Below are positions 53,131 to 62,700 of a stretch of DNA of 64,000 nucleotides, piece by piece (positions within the stretch are counted from its first letter, which is position 1; each line of letters starts with the position of its first letter). The position numbers and the translations under genes are program-made. The notes under the pieces were generated by a model. It was given only the letters and a program-made list of their open reading frames with translations, was not told the DNA's origin and ran no database searches. The DNA is taken from contig NZ_RCST01000001.1 of the NCBI RefSeq assembly GCF_013141865.1, positions 682,001 through 746,000 on the forward strand, written 5' to 3'. The stretch comes from Methylomonas sp. ZR1 (GTDB lineage: Bacteria; Pseudomonadota; Gammaproteobacteria; Methylococcales; Methylomonadaceae).

Positions 53131-53158
53131 TTATTCAGTCAAAACAGCGTTAATGAAT

Positions 53159-53225
53159 CGTAGGCTGGATAAGCGAAGCGCATCCGGCAATCGTGGTGGA
53201 TGCGCAAGGCTTATCCACCCTACGC
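53159..53225. repeat. REP-like palindrome, CGTAGGctGGATAAGC type
   Basis: CGTAGG with GGATAAGC at 53159-53174 pairs with GCTTATCC and CCTACG at 53209-53225, and GCATCC/GGATGC forms the inner stem. It is another member of the GTAGG...CCTAC palindromes. From 53330 to 53400 a further repeat-like segment (GTCATTCTCGCGTATGCGGGAG) is seen. Confidence 0.7.
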
Positions 53226-53448
53226 GGACCCTTAAGAATTAACGGTATCGCCTTCCGGGCAAGGCGTGTTTACGACAGCCTGCTGAGGGAAAAGACACTA
53301 TCAGTGGCTCCCTAGAGGGTCGCTAAAAACTCGTCATTCTCGCGTATGCGGGAGCCGCAGACCGTGCAGCGAATCCAGGTTGTGGATTTCCCTGGGCAGC
53401 CGCTTTTGCGGGCAATACGATTATTTTAGATTATAGGTTTCGCTTAAT

Positions 53449-53499
53449 AATATTACATATTTATTGCAAATCTATTTCATGTAATAAATATGTAATATT
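53449..53499. promoter_or_regulatory. Perfect 17-bp AT-rich inverted repeat upstream of riboswitch 2
   Basis: AATATTACATATTTATT (53449-53465) is exactly complementary to 53483-53499, with a 17-base spacer. The 8-mer ATGTAATA, in either orientation, occurs three times within it (53451-53458, 53479-53486, 53490-53497). Its complement also lies in the palindrome ahead of riboswitch 1. It is likely a cooperative operator for a regulator of both transcripts. A promoter-like TTGATA (53510-53515) and TATTAT (53531-53536) pair follows with a short, 15-base spacer. Confidence 0.6.
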
Positions 53500-53624
53500 T
53501 TATATTGCCTTGATACTACTTTTGTACAGTTATTATGCGGCTGTTTTAAATTAGTATTTATTCTGAATTAAACGGTTATTTAGGTAGTTAAAAGTTATTT
53601 TTATAATTTTTACCATTTTATTTA

Positions 53625-53702
53625 AATATTGCTAAACCCGTTGCGAGGCGGGGGCGGAAAGCCGCGGGTCTTGTCAGTCAAGACAGCCGGGTTGCCAACT
53701 GA
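53625..53702 (+). ncRNA. Cyclic di-GMP-I (GEMM-I) riboswitch upstream of the TpsA gene
   Basis: The elements are the same as in riboswitch 1: GCTAAACCCG (53631-53640), a GCGA tetraloop, GGGGGCGGAAAGCCGCGGG, a P3 hairpin GTCTTG/CAAGAC (53669-53674 and 53680-53685) and GCCGGGTTGCCA. P2 and P3 keep pairing while several bases differ from the first copy, which is compensatory evidence for the structure. It ends ~40 bases before the ATG of the giant adhesin, the same distance as in copy 1. Confidence 0.9.
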
Positions 53703-53741
53703 TTTTATTCGGTTGTTTCTTGGATTGGCACAGGCGAAATT

Positions 53742-56700
53742 ATGACTAATAGACAACAGCATCAGCATGGCGACGCGGTATTTTTCAGATTAAATCCTAT
53801 TGCGGCTTGCGTAAAGTCGGCAGTCGCGGGCAGTATGCTGATCGCTTTCGTCTCGCCGGTTTGCGCCGAGTTACCGGTGCCCAGCGCGGTTTGGGCCAGC
53901 ATGGGTGGCGCCAGTCGTTCCGTCATCGGCAATAATATGACCATTAATCAGGAAACCGACCGGGTTATTCTGAATTGGGATAAATTCAACGTCAGTGCCG
54001 ACAGTTCCGTCGAGTTCAAACAGCCCAGCGCCAGCGCCATCGCGCTGAATAAAATCGTCGATCCCAGTAAAAATCCCAGCCAGATTTTGGGCTCGGTGAC
54101 TGCCAACGGCCAGATATATTTGGTCAATAAAAACGGTTTCGTGTTCGGTAGGGATTCCGTGGTCAATGCCCGCGGTTTGGTGGCTTCGACGATGGATGTC
54201 AGTTTCGAAAAAACCTTTGATAAAGAAACCATCGGCACTGTCTCCAAGGATGGTCGCGCCGCTTTTGTCGGTTCCGGCGATTATTATCAAAAAAATACCG
54301 ACGGCAGTTTTAAGCTGGATGCTAACGGCCAAAAAGTTCCCATCGAAATCAAAGTGGAAAGCGGAGCGCGGATTAAGTCCGGCGAGGGCGGCCGCATCCT
54401 GGTGATTGCGCCGAGCATCATGAACAAAGGCGATGTGGAATCGCCCGGCGGCCAGGTGATCATGGCGGCGGCGACCGACAAGGTGTACTTACAGGAAGCA
54501 CCTACCGCCGATGACAGAAGCAATAACGATGTGCGCGGCTTGCTGGTGGAAGTCGAAACCGGCGGCAAGGTGGAAAACTTGGGCAACATCGCCGCCAATC
54601 GCGGTAACGTCACCTTGATGGGCTTTGCCGTCAAACAAAGCGGCAAGGTGTCGGCAACGACTTCCACCAATGTGAACGGCACTATCCGTCTGTTGGCTAG
54701 GGAGGGTTTCACCACCAAGACCGAAGGCGGCGAGACAGTAATAGCCGCCAAGTCCACCACCCGCACGACAGATAAAGGCGATGGTTTGGGGCGTTCCGCG
54801 CAAGTGACTTTGGGTGCGGGCAGTACTACCGAGATTTTGCCCGAGGTGGAATACATTGAGGAAACGCAAAATCTAGAGTCCGGCGAAACCGTCAAGGTGT
54901 TGGTGGAGAAAACCGCTGTACCCGGTCAGGTGCAGCCGCAATCTCGGGTCGAGATTATGGCTGATAAGGTGCATTTACAGGCTGGGTCGGAAATCAACGC
55001 GCCTTCGGGCAAGGTATCAATTACCGCGACCAAATCGCCGTTAAATCCGGTTGCCGACAACAGCCAAAAAAACGATAGCCGGATCCTGATCGATGCCGGC
55101 GCGAAAATCGATGTGTCCGGTACCGATAAAGTCATCCGCACCATGGAAAGCAATGTCTTGGAAGTGGAACTGCGCAACTTTGAATTGAAAGACGCGCCGT
55201 TGCAAAAGACCGGGATATTAAAAGGTAAGACCGTCTTGGTGGACATCCGAGAAGGTACGCCGCTCACGGACATTGAGCCCACCGTGGCAGGGATTGGCCG
55301 CACGGTCGCCGAACGGATGGTTAACGGCGGCGAGATTGTGCTTAACTCCGAAGGCGATGTCATCCTGGAAAAAGGCGCGGTTCTGGACTTTTCCGGTGGC
55401 GAGCTTACCTATCTGGATGGCTTTATTACCACCAGTAAACTGCTGGCCAATGGCCGCTTGGTGGATATTAGCGAAGCCGATCCTTTAGTGCCTTACGAGG
55501 CGATTTACGGCGAGGTGGTGAAAAAATATCAGAAATGGGGCATCACCAAAGTCTGGAAAATCGACGGTCCATTCACGCTGGCGCGTTTCGAACCGGGTTA
55601 TGTGGAAGGCCAGGACGCCGGCAGCCTGATGATTCGAGCCAACAACGCGATTTTAGACGGCGAGCTATTGGGTAAAACCACTAACGGCAGGCGGCAGCGG
55701 ACGCTGGCCGAGCAGGCCAAAGGCAGCCGTCTGACCGTCGATACCGCGTTTACCCTGAGTAATGCGCAGGCCTTGATTTTCTCCGCTGGTGTGCAAAACA
55801 GCGTTGATTTGGATATCGACGAGGTGTTCCCGGTCGGAAATGACGGCTTGGCCATGGCTCTGGCCGTGGATGCTAACAAACTCATCGACGGCGGCGTGCA
55901 TACTGCGGTGTTTAAAACCAACGGTAACATCAGCCTTGCCGAGAATGCGACCTTGCGCTTGGCGGCCGGCGGTAATCTGACGTTACAAGGCGGCGCGATT
56001 GACGTGCGCGGCAATATCGTTGGTGCCGGCGCCACGGTAAAACTGGAAACCGCCGAAACCAACGCACCGGGATTGCAAGGCGAGATTAACCTGGCTTCCG
56101 GGGCGACAATCGATTTGCGCGGGGAATGGATTAACGATTTCGCCCAGCCGGAAAATCTTGATGGCAAGACGGTGGCCATAGACGGCGGTAGTTTTATTGC
56201 CAAGGCCAAGGGTAACGGCGGCGGCGTGAATTTGCGGGCCGGCAGCTTGATCGACATTAGCGCCGGGGCCTGGTTGCACGAAGACCGTAAGCTGGAAGCC
56301 GGTAAGGCGCAAAGAAACACCGGCGAGGGTGATACTTTTAAAGAGGGCGGTATTGTGTTGGTCGCCGAACCTGCCATAGACAAGGCCGGCGCCAACGTGT
56401 TGCTGGATGGTGTCATGCACGCTTATGCCATGCAACAAGGCGGCGGCTTTACCGTAAAAGCCAATGCGGTAGCCATTCGCCGGGAAGAGACGCCTAGCAT
56501 AGGCGATGGCGGCGTACAGCCTTTGCAAATCGCTACGACGTTTTTCGGCGAAGGCGGTTTTGCCGAGTTTGATATAGGCGCAAACCTGAACGGCTTGACG
56601 GTGGAAGACGGCGTCAATATCCAGCTGCGCCAACAGAACAGAGTACTAAACAACACCTATCTGGAACAGGCTAATGCCGACGGTATCGGAGCGTTCGCGG

Positions 56701-59700
56701 ATTTGACGACCTTGTTGCCGGAACTGCGCGCACCCAGCAAATTGACCTTGCGAGCCGATCATGCCGCGGGGATTAATGCCAACAGCAATTTGCTGGTGGC
56801 TGCTACCGCAACGATTAACGCCGACGATTTAAGCAGCGTCACGCTAGAGTCCGATTCGTCCCTGGTGCTGGATGGCCGGATCGTCGCACATGGCGGTACG
56901 GTGGCTCTGGATATTATTCCCGATCAAAGTGAGGTCGATCCGCAGTACCAGCAGAATCAAGGCATCTGGCTGGGCAGCACTGCCCGCATCGATGTGTCCG
57001 GCGGCAGTCAAATTACCGTGGACGGCTTGGGCCGGCGTATCGGTAAGGTTTTTGACGGCGGCAAGGTGGTCGTCAATGCGCAACGCGGCTTTTTTGCCTC
57101 CCAGGCCGGCTCTTTGATCAATGTATCCGGTAGCCAAGACATCCTGGATTTACCGGGTAATAGTCCCGCCGCGATAGGCGCGAGTTTTGCTGCCACGCTA
57201 GTAGGTTCGCATGCCGGCAGCATTAACGTTACCGCCGCCGAAGGCGCGTTCCTGGACGGCGATATGCAAGCCGCCGGCGGCGTTGCGCCAGGCACCTCCG
57301 GCGGCAAACTGTCGGTGTTTCTTAACGTAGACAATCGCCGCGATTCGGACATAGAGAACTCCATCTTTCCGCGCGCGCCGCGCATTTTGAAAATCTCCCA
57401 GGAACGGAATGTACCGTTTTCTGCCGTTTTTTCTAAACCCGGCGATTCGTTACCCAAGAAGGACTCGCCCGGCGACCGGCTGACCGGCATTGGCTATCTG
57501 GCTGCCGAGCAGATTAGCGAGGGCGGTTTTAGCTCTGTGGATCTGGCCGTATCCGGAGAGAAGGGTGAGATTCGTTTTACTGGCGACGTCGATCTGCAAC
57601 TGAATAACGCTATTGCTTTGGATGCAGTCAATTTCGGTTGGGAGCGGAACACCGCCGCCGATACCGGTAATGTGCAAATCAGCGCTACTACTGCGACTTT
57701 GGGGTCGGATAGCTATCGCGCGCCGCTAGTAAAAGCCAGCAACGGGGATGGCCGATTGGCGGTTAATGCCGATTTAATCGATTTGGTCGGTGGCTCGGTA
57801 ACGACCGGTTTTAATACGGTTGATCTTGCCGCCGCTGGCGATATTCGCCTGAAAGGTATAAGGATCGACAGTAAGGAACTGGATTTTGTTGGCGAATTTA
57901 AAACCTTTTCCAAACTTAATTTAACTGCGGCGCAGGTTTATCCCACCTCCTTGACCGAGTTTACCTTGGCGGTCACCGGCGATCCGAACGGCACGGTGAC
58001 TTTCAACAAAAGCGGTAGTGCAACGCCGGTGCTGTCGGCCTTGGGTAGTTTGACCGTGCAGGGTCCGAATATCGTCCAAAACGGCGTGCTCACCGCGCCC
58101 TTGGGTGAGATCGTTTTGGACGCGACAAAATCGGTGACCTTCGGCGCCGACAGCGTTACGTCGGTCTCGGCCAAGGGGCAAATTATCCCGTTGGGCGTGA
58201 CGCAAGGCGGCTTGGAATGGTTGTTGCCATTGGCCGGCACCGGCAACAATCTTAACGTGGTCAACCCCGATCTGAAACCGGCTGAAACGGATAAAAAGCG
58301 GGTGTTTGAAAGCCCAGAGAAAAAAATAACCGTTAAAGCCGCGCAAATCCTTCGGGAAGACGGTGCTTTGGTAGATTTATCCGGCGGCGGCGATTTATTG
58401 GGCTTCGAATTTATTCCCGGTGATGGCGGTTCGGTAGATGTTCTTGATACTGATCAGCGCTTTGCGGTCGTGCCGGGTATGTCCGGTTATTCGCCGTTCG
58501 ACCCCAAATCGTTTCCCGAATCAGGTTTGAAGACTGGCGACAGCATTTACATCGGTGCCGGTAGCGGCCTTGCCGCCGGCTACTACGCCTTACTGCCGGC
58601 TCGTTACGCCTTATTGCCGGATGCATTTTTGGTGGCGCCGGTCGCCGGCAGCGCCAATGCCATTCCCGGCACCAGTAGAACCCGGGTCGATGGCGCAGCT
58701 GTCGTCACCGGCTACCGCAGCGTTGCCGGAACAGACATCCGCGATCAGTATTGGTCGGAGTTTGTCGTCGAAGCCGGCAGCATCGCGAAAACCCGCAGCG
58801 AATACAACATCAGCTCGGCCAACCAATTTTTCGCGGATAGAGCGGTAAATAAAGAACTGGCGATTCCGCGTCTGCCGCAAGATGCCGGGCAATTGGTGCT
58901 AAACGCCAAAACCCGTCTGGAGCTACCCACCGTGGTGGCCGATGTGGTCGAGGGCGGACGTGGCGGCTTGGTCGACATCGTGGCGGATAAATTGGCCTTG
59001 GGCACAACCGCCGCAACCGACGATGTTGAATTGTTGGTTAGCGACCTGGATAAGTTTAGAGTGGATAGTTTGTTGCTCGGGGCGGTGAGAAGCTTTGACG
59101 CGACGACCGGCCACACCAAGCTGGATGTCATCGCCAAGTCGGTGACGCTAGCTCAAAACACGACCTTGAAAGCGCCGGAGGCCTTGCTGGCCGCCAGCGA
59201 AACCGTCACGCTTGAACAGGGTGCCAAAATCGAAGCCAGCGGCGCGGTTGCGGATACCGATGGCGATACGGTGCTGGAGCTGAACGGAGATGGGGCATTG
59301 CTGCGCGCATCGGCGGGCAAACAGGCAACGATCAACCGAACCGGCGCCAAGGGCTTGAAAGGCGATCTGACTATAAATGCCGGCGCGATCATTTCGGCCG
59401 GCGCGGGTTCGGTGGCGCTGGACTCGACACGGCGGACCAAAATGGCCGGCGAATTGAATCTGGCCGGCGGTTCCTTGTATCTGGGCGCGGAGACCATCAA
59501 CCTCGGCGAGACCGCCGGCGTAGCGAACGGCCTGTCGCTGGATAATACTCAGCTCGCGCACTTGACTGTTAATGAGCTGGTGTTGAGCAGCCGGGGTATG
59601 GTCAATTTGTACGGCGAGTTATTGCAAACCGATGCGCTGGGTCAGCCTTTTCAATTCGGTGATTTACGTATCGACGCCTTGGGTTTGGCGGGCAAAGCCA

Positions 59701-62700
59701 ATGCCGGGAAAACCCTGTCTTTGAATGTGAAAACCCTGAGTATTGCCAATAGTAAGTCTACGGGCAGTGTTTTGGCGGGCGACGGCGGCGGGGTATTGAA
59801 TATCAATGTGCAAGAGCTGCTGCTGGACCAAGGTAAATTCCAGCTGTCGGGATTTGCCGCAGTGAATGTTAATGCCGGTGAGCGCATGATGGGCAAGGGT
59901 GATAGCACCTTGACCGCATTGGCCGACTTAAGTGTCAGCACACCTTATGTCAGTGCCGAGAACGGCGCTAAAACCATCATCAGTGCCAGCGGCCATAACT
60001 TGTCGCTCACGGGTGGCAGCCAGGTGCTAACCGCTTCTACCCAAGGCATAGCTGCGCAATTACTGTTGGAAGCCGATAGCATTGGTTTGAACACGGCTTT
60101 GTTGTATCAAACCGGTAATGTGTTCTTGAATGCCTTGCAGGGTAATGTGACCTTAGGTGGGAATGCATTGATCGATGTGTCCGGCGCGGTGGCTTATGCG
60201 GGCTTAAGCAAGCCGGTGAATCTGTCCGGCGGCAAAATCGGTCTGAGTTCTCAGCATGGCAATGTCAGCGCCGAAGCAGGCAGTAAGCTACTGCTAAACG
60301 CCAGTAACGCCGATATGCTGGCCGGATTGTTGTCCGCGCAAGCCGGCGCCGGCCAGGTGCAATTCAACGGTTTTATCGATGCTCATGGCGTCGGTAAGGC
60401 CAACGGTGGCCGGGTCGCCATTGATACCGGCAGTTTGAGCGCCGGCGGCTTTAGTGTGTTAAATGCGGTGTTTACCGCCGCCGGTTTTAGCGGTGCTGTC
60501 GAACTGAGAACCCGCAGCGGCGACATTGTGGTTGAGGCTGGGCAAACTGTGAGTGCTAATGCGATCAATCTGAGCGCCGACACCGGCAGTATCAGCATTG
60601 CCGGCACCTTGGATGCTGCGGGTGCGAATGGCGGTTCGGTGACCTTGGCAGCGGAAGATCTGCTGACGCTGAATAGCTCGGCGCTGATTCTGGCGAACGC
60701 GCAAGCGGTGAACGGCAACGGCGGCAAGGTCAGTTTGTCGTCTATCGATGGGGCCACGGCAGATGGCGCCGGCATTGAGATCCAGTCCGGCGCGCGTATC
60801 AACGTCGCAGCGGCTGGAACCGGTGCGGCGGGCGAGGTGTATTTACGTGCCGACCGCGAAGATACCGACGGCGACGGTTTGGCGGACATTAACGTCAAAG
60901 CCATCGCTGCCGGTACTATCGTTGGCGATAGCGACGTTACCGTTGAAGGCGCGCGCATTTATCACAACAGCCGTATCGCCTCCGCCGAACAGCAGGCGAT
61001 GCATAACGATAATCTAGCTTATATGGCGGATTTGGCGGCGGCCAATGTGGCTAACAGCCGCTTTGGCGCCGGTTTTACCATCATCCCCGGGGTGGAAGTT
61101 CGCAGCAGCGGCAATTTGACTATCGCCGAGACTTGGGATTTGGGGAAACTCGATAGCGGAGAAGCCTGGCGTTATGGCGCGAACAACGATCTGGTTGGGG
61201 TGTTAACGCTTAGAGCGAAAGGCAATTTGTTAATCAATGCCAATTTGAGCGACGGTTTTTCCACCGGGGTTTTGAATTCATCAAGTTTTGGACCGATCAA
61301 CGTCAGCGATTATTTGCAAACCGGAGCTTCATGGAGTTACCAGCTGATCGGCGGCGCCGATTTGGGTTCCGCCGATGCAATGACAGTGCTGGCCTCTGCC
61401 AGTCTGTTGACCAGTGCCGGCAGCGGCGACGTCAGTTTAGCCAATGATGTCAGCGTGCGGACCGGCACCGGCGATATTGATATTCGTGCGGCGCGTGACT
61501 TGGTTTACGGTAATCAAAACTCGGCGATCTACACGGCGGGCCGGGCGGATGTGGATGATGCCAAACGCTGGGGCAGCGGCGGACCGGATTTGGCCGCATT
61601 GTTCTACGCAGAATATCCTTTGGACGGCGGCGACATCAGCATTCAGGTGGGGCGGGATATAGACGCCAAACCTAGTGCGCAATTGCTCAGTGATGCCTTG
61701 GTGCGCACCGGCGATTGGTCCAACAGCAATCAGCACAGTACGGAATTTAACTCGGAACGTCCGACAGCCTGGGGCGTGGCCTTGGGTATCAGCGACTCAA
61801 GTGGCTTTTCTCGTCAGCATCAGCAAAGCGTAACCGCTTTCGGCGGCGGTAATGTCCGCATCAGCGCGGGCGGAAATGTCGAAGACTTGTCGGTGATGGT
61901 CCCTACCACCGGTAAACAGGTAGGTGAACGGGATACGCCGGTAGCGGATGCCACTGTTATCACGTTCAAGACCAATGTGGTCGAAGTGAACGGCGGCGGT
62001 AATCTGCAATTGCAGGCGGGTGGCGATATCGCCGGCGGCGTGTTTTATGTGGATGGCGGGGCGGCGGATATTTATGCGCACGGCTCTTTGAAAGCCGGTA
62101 CCAACAAGGGTTTGAATCCGATATTGGCTTTGGGCGATGCGCAGTTTAATGTCGTCGCCGGCAAGTCCATGGCCCTGGAAGCGATTGTCGATCCGATGTT
62201 CGTGACCTTGCCGGAGTCGGTCGATTTGATTAATGGCTCGTCGAATCGGTTTTTCCGCTATAGCACCGACAGCAATGTGACATTGACCACGCTCTCCGGC
62301 GACCTTGGCCTGGAAAACGACATCGCTAGTTTGAAGAAGGCCACCAATACCAATATCTCCGAGGGCTTTTTGGTTTATCCGGCCGGCCTACAAGCCTACG
62401 CACTGAACGGCAATATTGCCGTCGATAAGAGCTTTACGTTGTACCCATCGGCGCAGGGTGACTTGGAGTTATTCGCGGCTGAGAATTTAACCGGTAAGGG
62501 TAATCCGCGGATTATTTTGAGCGATGCGGAACCCGCGGCATTACCTAGCGCCGCATTGCCCTTCTTCGGGTCTTCCTTAACCGACTTGGACAATGTGCTT
62601 AAGGTTCTGGATATTCAGCAACCGCAATCGCCCACCGCGATACATGCCAGCACGCCGTTGCACGCCAATGACCCGAATCCGGTGTTGATCAGTACCGGCA

